Shown here: positions 37,408-46,559 of the stretch, one piece after another
Numbering within the stretch: position 1 is the first letter of the stretch
Layout: every line of letters starts with the position of its first letter
DNA from: Peribacillus deserti
GTDB taxonomy: Bacteria > Bacillota > Bacilli > Bacillales > DSM-1321
Assembly (NCBI RefSeq): GCF_016909175.1
Contig: NZ_JAFBFI010000003.1
Span: 1 to 64,000, forward strand
Direction: 5' to 3'
Length of the DNA: 64,000 nt
Position numbers and translations under genes: made by a program
Notes under the pieces: model-generated
The model's database searches: none
Seen by the model: the letters and a program-made list of their open reading frames with translations, nothing else
What the model was told of the DNA's origin: nothing

Positions 37408-38274
37408 ATGAAAATAGCTGCATTCTCTGTTGAAGCCGACCGTCATATCGGGATCGTGCAAAATGATGGGGTAATCATCAGCCTATCGGCGCTTAGGGAA
37501 ACTGAATTTCCCGCATGTATAAAAACATTTATTGAACGAAGTGAGGAGCTGAGGCCGCTGGCCGAACAGCTTATAGGGCAGCATGAGAATGAACAGGCAA
37601 GGTTTACTCTTTCAGACGTGAAGATACTGGCGCCCATTCCTAACCCTGAAAAAATAATCTGCGTGGGACTGAATTATATGGACCACTGCAAAGAAACTGG
37701 AATGGAGCCTCCTGCTTCACCGGTCATTTTTTCAAAGTATGCAAACGCAATTTCCGGCCATAACGAAGCGGTTAAGATTCCTGTTAATTCGAACGAAGTC
37801 GATTTCGAAGCAGAGCTGGCGGTTGTGATTGGAAAAGAAGCGAAATGTGTGACAGAGGAAGAGGCAATGGATTTTGTCTTTGGCTATACAATCTTGAACG
37901 ACATTAGCGCCCGGGACCAGCAATTTTCTGACGGCCAGTGGGCACGCGGCAAGACTGCTGATACTTTTGCGCCAACCGGTCCTTTTGTGGTTACCCATGA
38001 CGAGGTGGGTGATCCGCATAATCTGGACATTTCACTTAAACTAAACGGCAGCCTAATGCAGGACTCCAATACGACTCAATTAATCTTCACCGTGCCAAAA
38101 ATTATTTCCTTTTTATCACAATCTATGACCTTGAAGCCTGGCGATATAATAGCAACAGGTACGCCCCCAGGGGTAGGAATGGGACGAAACCCAAAAATTT
38201 GGCTGAAAAAGGGTGACCGGATGGATGTCACAATTGAAAAAATCGGCACATTATCCAACTACGTTGAAGACTGA
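37408..38274 (+). CDS. FAH-family hydrolase/lyase
   Basis: 288-residue FAH-fold enzyme. It has IICVGLNYMDHCKETGMEPP, DFEAELAVVIG and LNDISARDQQFSDGQW, the metal-binding and lid motifs of the group that cleaves acylpyruvates or 2,4-diketo-3-deoxy acids. It is only distantly similar to the FAH-type protein at 29428. A role as 2,4-diketo-3-deoxy-sugar-acid hydrolase fits the dehydrogenase gene just upstream (inference). RBS AAAGGA. Confidence 0.83.
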   Translation: MKIAAFSVEADRHIGIVQNDGVIISLSALRETEFPACIKTFIERSEELRPLAEQLIGQHENEQARFTLSDVKILAPIPNPEKIICVGLNYMDHCKETGMEPPASPVIFSKYANAISGHNEAVKIPVNSNEVDFEAELAVVIGKEAKCVTEEEAMDFVFGYTILNDISARDQQFSDGQWARGKTADTFAPTGPFVVTHDEVGDPHNLDISLKLNGSLMQDSNTTQLIFTVPKIISFLSQSMTLKPGDIIATGTPPGVGMGRNPKIWLKKGDRMDVTIEKIGTLSNYVED

Positions 38275-38298
38275 CGAAACGAGAAAGAAGATGATGGA

Positions 38299-39255
38299 AT
38301 GGATGTTGTAACGATCGGCGAAACGATGACATTATTTACACCTAATGAAGAGGGACCGCTTCGCCATGCACGCTCTTTTTCTATGAAATTTGGCGGAGCT
38401 GAATCGAACGTTGCGATAGGATTAAGCCGTCTTGGCCACAAATCCCGCTGGATCAGCCGCTTAGGCGAAGATGAATTTGGCGATGCAATGCTTGCATTTA
38501 TTCGCGGGGAAGGTGTGGATGTCTCGTATGTGACTAGAGATTCCCATTCACCGACCGGGGTCTTTTTTAAAGAATTTAGACGATTGAATGATACACGGGT
38601 CTATTATTACCGAAAAAATTCTGCAGCCAGTAAAATGACAGCGGATCTCCTGCCCGAAGAAGCAATTAGAGGTGCCAGGTTCCTTCACATTACTGGCATT
38701 ACTCCGGCCCTTAGTGAATCGTGCCGGTCCACACTAGACAAAGCCATCATTATTGCTAAAGAAAGCGGAACTAAAATTGTATTCGATCCAAATATCCGCC
38801 TGAAGCTATGGGCTGATACATCAAAAGCCCGCTCCTTCATTACGGAGTACGCATCTAAGAGTGATATCGTCCTCCCTGGTTTGTCTGAAGCCGAATTTTT
38901 ATTTGGTGACGGCTCAGCGGAGCAGCTAGCAGATCAATTTCATAAGGCTGGTGTCCAAACCGTCATAATGAAATTAGGAAAAGAGGGGTCTCTCATTTCA
39001 GTTCCGTCTTCGCCGAAAACACACGTGAACGGCTTTTATGTGGAGCGTGTTGTAGATCCGATTGGCGCTGGTGATGCTTTTGCAGCCGGAGTGCTGTCCG
39101 GACTTCTTGATGGACTTTCACTTGAAGAAGCAGCACGAAGGGGAAATGCCATGGGAGCATTGGCAACCATGGTAAATGGAGATGCGGAGGGCTTGCCAGT
39201 CCGTTCCGACCTTGCTTTGTTTATGAGCGGAAGCGCAGATGATGTGATGAGATAG
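38299..39255 (+). CDS. kdgK: 2-keto-3-deoxygluconate kinase (PfkB family)
   Basis: 318-residue PfkB-family sugar kinase. It starts VVTIGETMTLFTPNEEGPL, has SNVAIGLSRLGHKSRWISRL, and ends with the PfkB signature DPIGAGDAFAAGVLSGLL, whose Asp is the catalytic base. Most likely it phosphorylates 2-keto-3-deoxygluconate or -galactonate before aldol cleavage by the next gene product. The ribosome site is only moderate (AAAGAAG). Confidence 0.9.
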   Translation: MDVVTIGETMTLFTPNEEGPLRHARSFSMKFGGAESNVAIGLSRLGHKSRWISRLGEDEFGDAMLAFIRGEGVDVSYVTRDSHSPTGVFFKEFRRLNDTRVYYYRKNSAASKMTADLLPEEAIRGARFLHITGITPALSESCRSTLDKAIIIAKESGTKIVFDPNIRLKLWADTSKARSFITEYASKSDIVLPGLSEAEFLFGDGSAEQLADQFHKAGVQTVIMKLGKEGSLISVPSSPKTHVNGFYVERVVDPIGAGDAFAAGVLSGLLDGLSLEEAARRGNAMGALATMVNGDAEGLPVRSDLALFMSGSADDVMR

Positions 39256-39270
39256 GAAGGTGGAAAAAGA

Positions 39271-39918
39271 GTGAATAAACTAGAAAAGCTAAAACAATCA
39301 AAGCTGATTGCAGTTATCCGCGGTGCACGCCCTGATCAAATTGTCCCAATAGCCCGCGCCTTGAAAGAAGGAGGCATTACTGCACTAGAGATTACTGTTG
39401 AAACACCAAAAGTATGCACTTTAATTGAAAAAGTAAAGGATGAGTTCGGAGATGATATTATAGCTGGAGCCGGAACAGTATTAGATTCGGAAACAGCCCG
39501 TGCGGTCATTATGGCTGGTGCAGAATTCATCTTTTCGCCAACTCTTAATGTGGAAACCATTAAAATGACGAAACGCTATGGCACCATTAGTATTCCTGGT
39601 GCATTCACGCCGACCGAAATTTTGACAGCCTTCGAACATGGGGCAGACATTATTAAAGTATTCCCAGCAGATGCACTTGGGGCAGGCTACTTTAAAAATC
39701 TCAAAGGGCCTCTTCCACACATCCCGCTCATGCCGACCGGCGGGATCAACCTTGACAATCTCGCTGCTTTTTTTAAAGCAGGTGCCGTAGCTGCAGGACT
39801 AGGAGGCTCTTTAATCAACCCTTCAAAATTGGTGTCTGAAGCGGATTACACCGAGCTGACGAATACAGCAAAAAAATTCTCAGCTATTGTTGAAGATCGT
39901 GTCTTAAGCAGGCGCTAG
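39271..39918 (+). CDS. eda: KDPG/KDPGal aldolase
   Basis: Bifunctional-type 4-hydroxy-2-oxoglutarate/KDPG aldolase of 215 residues. It has KLIAVIRG, Glu40 (TALEITVET) and the Schiff-base Lys129 (DIIKVFPAD), then MPTGGINLDNL for phosphate binding. It cleaves KDPG or KDPGal to pyruvate and glyceraldehyde 3-phosphate, ending the phosphorylative route fed by DgoD and KdgK. It starts at GTG 15 nt after the kdgK stop and is the last gene of the run. Confidence 0.93.
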   Translation: MNKLEKLKQSKLIAVIRGARPDQIVPIARALKEGGITALEITVETPKVCTLIEKVKDEFGDDIIAGAGTVLDSETARAVIMAGAEFIFSPTLNVETIKMTKRYGTISIPGAFTPTEILTAFEHGADIIKVFPADALGAGYFKNLKGPLPHIPLMPTGGINLDNLAAFFKAGAVAAGLGGSLINPSKLVSEADYTELTNTAKKFSAIVEDRVLSRR

Positions 39919-40047
39919 TTTGTTAGTCATCAAAGGGAAACTAGCTTAATATACCAGCCTTAACACTCGTTTTTCAACATATGTGAAACAGGATATTATT
40001 AATAGTAAGAAAACTGTGTGTGTTTCATTCGAATTAGTGAAAAAATA

Positions 40048-40076
40048 AAAAAGCTCCGAAGAGAGCTTTTTATTTT
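40048..40076 (+). terminator. Terminator ending the catabolic operon, probably bidirectional
   Basis: AAAAAGCTC (40048-40056) pairs with GAGCTTTTT (40063-40071) and TATTTTG follows. An A run before the stem gives a T run on the minus strand, so it can also end the convergent MFS gene. Confidence 0.85.
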
Positions 40077-40105
40077 GTGCTTTTGATCATCCAAAATATT
40101 CTTGA

Positions 40106-41314
40106 TTACATTCCTTCAGCCTTTTTATAAGTCCTTGATTCACGCTGTTTTTTCGTGAACCTGTATGCCATCGCAGTTGCTAGAAATAGAATCATTCCTG
40201 TCAGTAAAAAGACTGTGTGTAAAGAAAAGAATCCTCCTATAAAGCCTCCGAGTATCGGTCCAAGCATGCCGCCCAGCTGGTTAGCGGTCTGGCTCAATCC
40301 AAATGCCCGGCCCCTCGTTTCGGATGGTGTTAATTTAACAATCAGCCCATTTACTGCAGGGAATACAGCACAGAAGAAGAGACCAAATAGAAAACGCATG
40401 ATAGAAAACCCCCAGATATCATGGAGGAGCAGCTGAGCAATGGATCCAATTCCGCCTCCGAGTAAACCAATCAGCAGCACGTTTCGGAATCCTATTTTAT
40501 CGGATAGTTTCCCCCAATAAGGCCCAACTAGAATACTGGCGATACCAGGAATGGAAAAGATCATTCCTGTCATAAAAGATGAATTGCCGGAAGAACCATT
40601 TAAGCCAGCGATGTATAACGGAAGTACAGGTTCAAGGATCATGACTGAACATGCAGCCAGCATGGTAATGAAAAGCACGAGCATAAATGGCTGGTTTGCA
40701 ACAGCCTCTTGAATGTCTCTTCTAAATGATCCCCGAGTTTTGCTAGGAATGAATTTTTCCTCTTTAACCATCAATAAAACTAGGAGAGTCGAGAGCAAAA
40801 CTAATGCTCCGCCGCTGGCGAAGGACCAGCGATACCCGACTAAGTCCGCGATTCCGCCCCCGAGCATAGGGCCGATAATTCCGCCTGAAGCGGTACCTGT
40901 GGAGATTGTGGCGAGGGCATAACCCACTTTTTTCTCTGGGGTGTTTGTCCCAATCAGAGCAATAGCTCCAGGTATGAACCCTGTTAACAGACCCTGTGCG
41001 ATCCGCAGTCCCAGCATCTCGTAAGGGTTGGTGACGAATGCCATCAAGGTATAAATGACAAATAGAAAGAAACCAGCGCGAATAATCATTGGTTTCCGGC
41101 CAAACCGATCCGCAAGCGACCCCCAGAACGGTGCAGAGAGAGCCCCTGCCAGAAAAGCCGCACTAAAGGTTACACCCGACCATATTTCTGTATGATCATG
41201 AACACCTATCTGCAGCAGAAATAAAGGTAAAAAAGGAATGACCATTGAAAAACTTGCGGAAGTAATAAAAACCCCAAACCAGAGAACCCATAAATTTTTC
41301 TTCCAAGTTTCCAT
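40106..41314 (-). CDS. MFS transporter, multidrug efflux type (MdtG/YttB-like)
   Basis: 402 residues with twelve predicted helices. MFS motif A is GSLADRFGRKPMII after helix 2, repeated as GKLSDKIGFRNVLLIG in the second half, and GIIGPMLGGGIADLVGYRWSF is the drug-exporter motif C. It is convergent with eda and probably not part of the sugar-acid system. The start ATG has GAGGAAGTG about 7 nt upstream on the minus strand. Confidence 0.88.
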   Translation of the reverse strand: METWKKNLWVLWFGVFITSASFSMVIPFLPLFLLQIGVHDHTEIWSGVTFSAAFLAGALSAPFWGSLADRFGRKPMIIRAGFFLFVIYTLMAFVTNPYEMLGLRIAQGLLTGFIPGAIALIGTNTPEKKVGYALATISTGTASGGIIGPMLGGGIADLVGYRWSFASGGALVLLSTLLVLLMVKEEKFIPSKTRGSFRRDIQEAVANQPFMLVLFITMLAACSVMILEPVLPLYIAGLNGSSGNSSFMTGMIFSIPGIASILVGPYWGKLSDKIGFRNVLLIGLLGGGIGSIAQLLLHDIWGFSIMRFLFGLFFCAVFPAVNGLIVKLTPSETRGRAFGLSQTANQLGGMLGPILGGFIGGFFSLHTVFLLTGMILFLATAMAYRFTKKQRESRTYKKAEGM

Positions 41315-42150
41315 TTGCGCTTCACTTCCTCATATGAGTCTTATTTATGGTTTCTGACTTAATTTTTTATTTCCCGTTTTTAGCAAAAAAAACACTTATA
41401 AAAATACTTCGATAGTAGAAGTTTCGTAATTAATCGAAAAATATCCCATATTTTATTGTAAAACTAATACCAACAAAGGTAAAGTGATTAGGTTTTACAT
41501 AATTTTTCATCGGATTGTTCGTTTTTTCTCTAACAACCTAGATAAGTTTTTACCTGTAAAAAAACAAATATCTTCTGTATTTGAATCTTTGAAATGGAAG
41601 GAATGATCAGCCAGCCGATCTACGTTTTTAGAATCCGTTTTTTCTATAAGTAGTTAGTAGGAAACTTCAAAAATGTGCAGGCGTTTGGTAATCAGCAGTG
41701 AAAGAAGAAGTTCAGCATAATAAGGTGATATTAGCTTCTTTTTAGATACAACTGTATTCCCTGAAAGATCTGCATCTTCCTCTTTTCCCGGTATCCCATG
41801 AAGGAAGGCTATCTGGTGTTGAATAAACCCTCAATCAATAAATTGAGCCGGAACTTTAATGATTGCACAGAAATTTTAGTTCGTGGTGGGTCGAGTCCTT
41901 TGTTTTCTTTCAGACTGTTTCATACATGGTCGTCTCGACTAAGTACCATAAAATCATTATGTAAACATTAATATTAAAGAAGATTGTGTGATGCAAATAA
42001 TTGCCGTATGCCCTGCCATACGGCAATTGTTTTAAAAGGAACTAATGCAGTTTCAAGCCTGGGCGGTATGTATGATTGATATAACGGAAAGGATAACAAA
42101 TAAGAAGAGTTTACATTTTATAAAGATCAGATGAAACTTAGGAGAAATAA
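41315..42150. other. Intergenic region, 836 bp, with an orphan terminator hairpin
   Basis: No coding frame with a ribosome site is seen. ATTGCCGTATG (42000-42010) pairs with CATACGGCAAT (42017-42027), followed by TGTTTT, an apparent plus-strand terminator with no annotated gene before it. TAAACCCTCAATC at about 41825 recurs at about 45744. An untranslated RNA upstream of 42000 is possible. The rest is AT-rich. Confidence 0.5.
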
Positions 42151-42732
42151 ATGAAAACAAATTTTCCTTCCCACAGCGATCTTCAAAGAGCCAGAGAAGT
42201 TATAGAGGATCTAGCAATAGAACATTGGTATTATGATGACTTATTTAGCCCGCAATGGTGGTTTTTATTGATTGCTGCTGTTCTTCCATATTACTTATGG
42301 TGGAAGGTAGTGAATAAGGAAAGATTTTTTGAGATATTCACTTTTGGGCTGCTGTGCAGCATTTTTTCCATTTTACTTGATATGATAGGTGTAAATTTAT
42401 TGTTGTGGGATTATCCTGATAAGCTTTTTCACTTTACTCCTCCTCTAATTCCCGCTGATGTAGTGGTTATTCCGGTTGCTTCCATGCTGATTTATCAGTT
42501 TTGTAAAAGCTGGAAAAGCTTTTTTATTGCGGCCCTTGCTTTAGCTGGACTATTTTCATTCATATTTGAACCGATTTTTATTTACTTCCATATGTTTGAT
42601 TTAATTCATTGGAAACACAGTTTTTCGTTTATTGGGTTTACTATATTGTTTTTAAGCACCCGCTTACTGACCAACAGCCTTATCAAAGGAATTTATCATT
42701 CACAATATAACGGATCACTAAAAGAAGAGTGA
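42151..42732 (+). CDS. CBO0543-like integral membrane protein of unknown function
   Basis: 193 residues with about five to six hydrophobic segments and aromatic-rich loops (SPQWWFLLIAAVLPYYLWWK, LLWDYPDKLFHFTPPLIPAD). This matches a membrane protein group common in Bacillus, often named CBO0543 family, with no known function. RBS TAGGAGA 6 nt upstream. Single gene with its own terminator at 42758-42785. Confidence 0.7.
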   Translation: MKTNFPSHSDLQRAREVIEDLAIEHWYYDDLFSPQWWFLLIAAVLPYYLWWKVVNKERFFEIFTFGLLCSIFSILLDMIGVNLLLWDYPDKLFHFTPPLIPADVVVIPVASMLIYQFCKSWKSFFIAALALAGLFSFIFEPIFIYFHMFDLIHWKHSFSFIGFTILFLSTRLLTNSLIKGIYHSQYNGSLKEE

Positions 42733-42757
42733 GACTAACCGTTTAGCACTAACTAAG

Positions 42758-42785
42758 CACTCGTGTTTGATAACGAGTGTTTTCT
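42758..42785 (+). terminator. Terminator after the CBO0543-like gene
   Basis: CACTCGT (42758-42764) pairs with ACGAGTG (42773-42779), then TTTTCTT follows. The rest of the 320-bp gap up to 43052 shows nothing distinct. Confidence 0.7.
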
Positions 42786-43052
42786 TAGATTACTTTATTG
42801 TTTGGCTCTTTGAAGTCGGAATTATTTCAAGCCACCTTAATATGTGTGATTGTCGCATTTGTTTCCACAAAAAATTTCTCCAATCATAATCTATAGCTTT
42901 CGCTAATTATGGACGAAGTATCCTTTTGGTTCCTTAATTAGACGCTTTTTATAAAAGTCCAGCGATCTTCGAAATAATAATTAGGAAGAAAGTTTTAATA
43001 ACACCAAATATGTGGAAGAGATATATATTCAAATTTAGAGGAGGCTGTTTTC

Positions 43053-43925
43053 TTGGATCATACAGAATTAGAACAGGCGGTAAAGAAGCTGGCACGAGAT
43101 GCAGCCGCTAGAATTCATTTTCAATCAACAGCTGATGAAATAAGTATCCAACAGCTAAAAACTGTCATCCAGAAAGCCGACCGAATAGCTGTCCTTACCG
43201 GTGCCGGAATCAGCACGATGAGCGGTATTCCAGATTACCGGTCTGTCGCGTTTGGAATGTGGAACAAGAAGCCTGATATTGTAGATAAACTGAATGAGAG
43301 GACCTTTCAAGATGACCCGAAGGAATTTTGGTATTCATTTTATGAGCTGCTCCAAAGCACGCTTTCAGAGGTTATGCCTGACAGAAGCCATGAAAGTCTG
43401 ATTGCTGCCCTAAACGCAATCGAACCAAATGAGGGCCATGAGCTTTTTGCGTGGCTTGAAAAGTGTAAAGAAAAGGAAGTTTCCATTATTACACAGAATG
43501 TGGATGGCCTTCACCAGCAAGCAGGGAATTCACATGTGATTGAATTTCACGGCAATATTCGCGAATGTGTGTGCAGCCACTGCGGCCTGACATATAACCT
43601 TGCCGATGTGCTGCAGCCGAATAAGGTACCTCAATGTAAGTGCGGCGGATTTTTGAGGCCGGATGCAGTATTTTTTGGTGACAGAGTCCGTGGGTTTGCA
43701 GAGGCACGGGCTGCTGTGGGAGATGCTGACCTAGTGATCATTGCCGGAACTTCGCTTCAGGTATATCCATTTAATGAACTGCCCGAGTTTGTAAGTTCCG
43801 AATCTAAACTTGTCCTTATCAACAGAGAAGTGATTGAAGAGGAGAGAATATTTGATTTAATTCTTTTAGGAAACATAGCAAAAATTAGCAGAAAGGTTAT
43901 GAACAATCTTGATTGGGATGATTAA
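43053..43925 (+). CDS. Sir2 family NAD-dependent protein deacylase
   Basis: 290 residues. Sirtuin motifs are GAGISTMSGIPDYR, ITQNVDGLHQQAGN, the catalytic His in EFHGNIRE, a zinc site with two Cys pairs (CVCSHCG, CKCGG) and GTSLQVYPFNELP. It removes acyl groups from lysines with NAD. TTG start with AGAGGAGGC 8 nt upstream. The N-terminal ~45 residues precede the usual sirtuin core. Single gene with its own terminator. Confidence 0.92.
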   Translation: MDHTELEQAVKKLARDAAARIHFQSTADEISIQQLKTVIQKADRIAVLTGAGISTMSGIPDYRSVAFGMWNKKPDIVDKLNERTFQDDPKEFWYSFYELLQSTLSEVMPDRSHESLIAALNAIEPNEGHELFAWLEKCKEKEVSIITQNVDGLHQQAGNSHVIEFHGNIRECVCSHCGLTYNLADVLQPNKVPQCKCGGFLRPDAVFFGDRVRGFAEARAAVGDADLVIIAGTSLQVYPFNELPEFVSSESKLVLINREVIEEERIFDLILLGNIAKISRKVMNNLDWDD

Positions 43926-43937
43926 GGATTTTCGCAT

Positions 43938-43977
43938 AGGCTGTAACCCTATATACAGGGTACAGCCTATTTTTTAT
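43938..43977 (+). terminator. Terminator after the Sir2 gene
   Basis: AGGCTGTA and CCCT pair with AGGG and TACAGCCT across 43938-43966, and ATTTTTTATT follows. Between here and 44254 (278 bp) I see nothing else clear. Confidence 0.85.
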
Positions 43978-44254
43978 TGAAGCTTGTACGCTTAGAGGGT
44001 ACAATTCTGGCTATTATTTCATATATTGAGTTAAGGACAAATGAATATACTAACGGTATGAACTCATTAAAATTGCTGTTTGTTTAGCAGTTTAAACGGG
44101 CATTTATTACGGCCTGTTTGCATTATTGAATTTGTAAAAAAGGCAGAATCCCTGACGAGTCAAGCGGGAAAAGATGCCGTACTGAAAAAGGAACATTCTA
44201 CTTCTATTTTCCGCGGCAGGGATGAGCTTTGAAGGAAAGTTGTAGGTGTAAACT

Positions 44255-44827
44255 ATGGGACATATACAAGGAAATCCGATTTATTTTCAGAATTTAACAG
44301 AGAAAAACATGTCATTTGACCATGTATTTGAGCGAATCGTCTCTTTTATAAAAAAAGAACCAAATGGAAAATATCGTCTGATTGTTGGCACAGATTCCCA
44401 GGTGCATACACGTCATACGGTCTTTATCACCGCTATCATTATCCAAAGACAGGGTAAGGGTGCATGGATGTGCGTCCACAAAGATGTGGTGCCAAGACGA
44501 ATGGTACATCTTCATGAACGGATTTCGAGAGAAACGTCGCTGACAGAGCAGCTGGCTTCCCTGCTTACTGAAGATCATAAGAACATTCTGATCGACCTGA
44601 TTCTGCCTCATATATATAAAGGAGCAAGTTTTACCTTTGAGGGACATATCGATATAGGATCAGGCTCACGGAATAAAACACGTGAATATGTCAACGAGAT
44701 GGTAGCCCGTGTAGAGGCATTAGGCCTGGAAGCGGTTATTAAACCCGACTCATATGGCGCATCCAGCGTGGCGAACAAATATACGAAAAAACGGAATGTG
44801 CTCAATCCTCAGAAAAAACTGGGCTAG
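44255..44827 (+). CDS. ykuK: YkuK-like ribonuclease H-fold protein (DUF458)
   Basis: 190 residues matching the YkuK family: LIVGTDSQVHTRHTVFITAI near the start and SFTFEGHIDIGSGSRNKTRE towards the end hold conserved acidic residues on a predicted RNase H-like fold. The B. subtilis homologue has no established function. RBS GAAGGA is rather far (about 20 nt), with GTAGGTG nearer. Terminator at 44885-44931. Confidence 0.85.
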   Translation: MGHIQGNPIYFQNLTEKNMSFDHVFERIVSFIKKEPNGKYRLIVGTDSQVHTRHTVFITAIIIQRQGKGAWMCVHKDVVPRRMVHLHERISRETSLTEQLASLLTEDHKNILIDLILPHIYKGASFTFEGHIDIGSGSRNKTREYVNEMVARVEALGLEAVIKPDSYGASSVANKYTKKRNVLNPQKKLG

Positions 44828-44884
44828 CCTAAATATAGGCTGTTGAATAGTGTAAAGATTATTCTCATATACGATAAAAATAAT

Positions 44885-44931
44885 GGCTGTCTCCCTTTCG
44901 TGCATTGGAAATGGAGGCAGCCTCTTATATT
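44885..44931 (+). terminator. Terminator after ykuK-like gene
   Basis: GGCTGTCTCC (44885-44894) pairs with GGAGGCAGCC (44913-44922) with one mismatch, and a T-rich TCTTATATTTT follows. Confidence 0.7.
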
Positions 44932-45070
44932 TTCGGGAAGGGGCAGCCAAGTGCGCAGCAGCTAACGACAGCTTCCTTCGGTGTGTAACATAGCCTGAGT
45001 GCTGCGTGCTTGGGGTGGGAGAGATAAAGCTATCACAGCTGGGACTCTTTCCTGAAAAAATAAAAAAAGG

Positions 45071-45116
45071 CAGCCTTAATCTGGTTTTAAAAAGGATTAA
45101 GGCTGTTTCTATTTTT
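45071..45116 (+). terminator. Second terminator before the YtxH-like gene
   Basis: CAGCCTTAATC (45071-45081) pairs perfectly with GATTAAGGCTG (45095-45105), then TTTCTATTTTTT. No coding gene lies between this and the previous terminator, so the 140 bp from 44932 may carry a short transcript. The rest of the gap to 45231 holds only the promoter of the YtxH-like gene. Confidence 0.75.
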
Positions 45117-45231
45117 TCCTATGGCAGCAGCTAGAGGTAGGCCGTATGCCAGCTCTTGCTTCTCTTCATGTTTCAAGCCTGTCATAATAGGGCAAATACC
45201 CATATAAAGCATTAATAAATGAGGTGATTTT

Positions 45232-45519
45232 TTGGCACGCAAAATAGGCAGAGGAAAGAAAATTAATAATAAAAGCTGGTTCCTGCGAGGAATCATCATC
45301 GGAGGAATAGTTGGTACATCGCTGTCGCTTCTGGATTCTAAAACGAGGAAACAAACGCTGGATACATTGTCACAGGTTAAAGAAAATCCAGCCGAAGTGA
45401 CAGATCAGGTAACGGAGAAGGTAACTGAAAAGGTTACTTCAGCAGCCATGAAGGTTCAGCATGTACTTGAAGACACACAGGAAGCATACAATAATGCCAG
45501 CTCGGAGAAATTCGAGTAA
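45232..45519 (+). CDS. Small YtxH-like protein
   Basis: 95 residues. A basic N-terminus (RKIGRGKKINNK) is followed by one short membrane segment (about 17-33, FLRGIIIGGIVGTSLSLL), then a charged amphipathic helix with repeated VTEKVTEKVTS. This resembles the YtxH family of stress-related envelope-associated proteins. TTG start with TGAGGTGA upstream. The function is unknown. Confidence 0.65.
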   Translation: MARKIGRGKKINNKSWFLRGIIIGGIVGTSLSLLDSKTRKQTLDTLSQVKENPAEVTDQVTEKVTEKVTSAAMKVQHVLEDTQEAYNNASSEKFE

Positions 45520-45604
45520 AGCACTAGATTAATGAGCAGACCAAATCACATTGTGCTTTGGTCTTTTCCTTGTTTTAAGATACTCTAGATGGACTGAAAA
45601 TAAG

Positions 45605-45716
45605 AATCCTGCAAAAAATTCTAAAATCCTGCAATATTCTCTGTTATCCTGCAAATCTATTCGAAAATCCTGCATAAATCTCAAACATCCTGCAAAAAGT
45701 TTGAAAATCCTGCAAT
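45605..45716 (+). repeat. Six tandem ATCCTGCAA motifs at a 20-bp period
   Basis: ATCCTGCAA-like cores begin at 45606, 45626, 45646, 45667, 45687 and 45707 (one ends AT), so the spacing is 20, 20, 21, 20 and 20 bp. The ~11-bp spacers between them are AT-rich and variable. This is not a CRISPR (repeat too short) and not a coding periodicity. It lies directly after the YtxH-like gene. Confidence 0.85.
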
Positions 45717-45825
45717 AGCACACCTTCAACATAGAACCACACGGTAAACCCTCAATCGATGTCTAAGCCGCAATTTTGGTTTTAGCCTGAGTTTCTTTTC
45801 CAAAGCGTACTTTTATTAAAGTTAG

Positions 45826-46264
45826 GCGAGGTTAAATCTCAATGTTGATTTTCGCACTAAGTTGATCTTCGTTTCAGGTACGAGACTCCTGCGGGAAAAG
45901 CGAGTGTTGTCTAGCTCCGGACTGACACCTTCGGTCATAAGCCATTCGCCATCAAAAGGCAAAAAGCGCCTTTCACTGCCGCTTGTCTTATGTCTGGCTA
46001 ACGCATAAGGGCGACTATGCTTCTGTCTTCGCTGTCGCTTGCCAATCAGCAAGTCTTCTTTATCAGGTATCTAACTTTCTATTTAGTGGTTTTTTAAACG
46101 AGTTTGTTCATCACAATTCTCTAAAAAAAAAGTACCTTGAAAGTCACCGTCCTCCGCTTTTCTATTAAGGGAGACCCCTCAGGCGTACACGTGATAGGGG
46201 CTCCCGGACCGCCCGCGGAATGCGAGTGCCTGTAGCGGAAATCAATAGACAAGTTTAACAGAGC
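45826..46264. repeat. Interspersed Bacillus-type repeat element (~440 bp, MITE-like ends)
   Basis: The ends are related inverted repeats: GTTAAATCTCAATGTTGATT from 45831 and, on the opposite strand, GTTAAACTTGTCTATTGATT near 46257. The interior contains CTCCTGCGGGAAAAGCGAG, GTCTAGCTCCGG and long internal inverted sequences (AAGGCAAAAAGCGCCTT), of the type dispersed in many Bacillus genomes. Frames inside it have no ribosome site. One end is also found alone at 54421-54445. Confidence 0.65.
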
Positions 46265-46559
46265 TTAAAATTAAATAGATATTTTGCATATTTGGATATT
46301 TTTTCTGAATGAACCTTGTTACAATTATGAATGAGAAGATGGCGGGCAATTGTGTAGAATCTCTACAGAATGTAGCTTATTAGCATTTCTCTTTGGCAGT
46401 CTGGGTTCCTTTGGGGCCAGACTCTGGGTTCGATGCCCAAACGGATGGAGCCGCACACAGAAATAAATACCAGGGCAATCCTGCAGGTAAAACCTCCATT
46501 GCCTTTGTAGCGTTGTGCTGCGGCTTCAATTATAAACTACTTGGACAAAAGGTGATGCA
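46265..46559. other. Intergenic remainder before the SPFH gene
   Basis: About 295 bp after the repeat element. It includes GTTACAATTATGAATGAG but no clear promoter or RNA. A 62-residue plus-strand frame (46393-46581) has no ribosome site and runs into the SPFH gene, so I do not call it. Confidence 0.45.

Noticed and set aside
45605-45716. CRISPR array
   Set aside because: Repeats are only 8-9 bp with 11-bp spacers and there are no cas genes.
45822-46168. Frames of 60-76 codons on both strands within the repeat element
   Set aside because: No ribosome sites and they follow the internal palindromes of the repeat.
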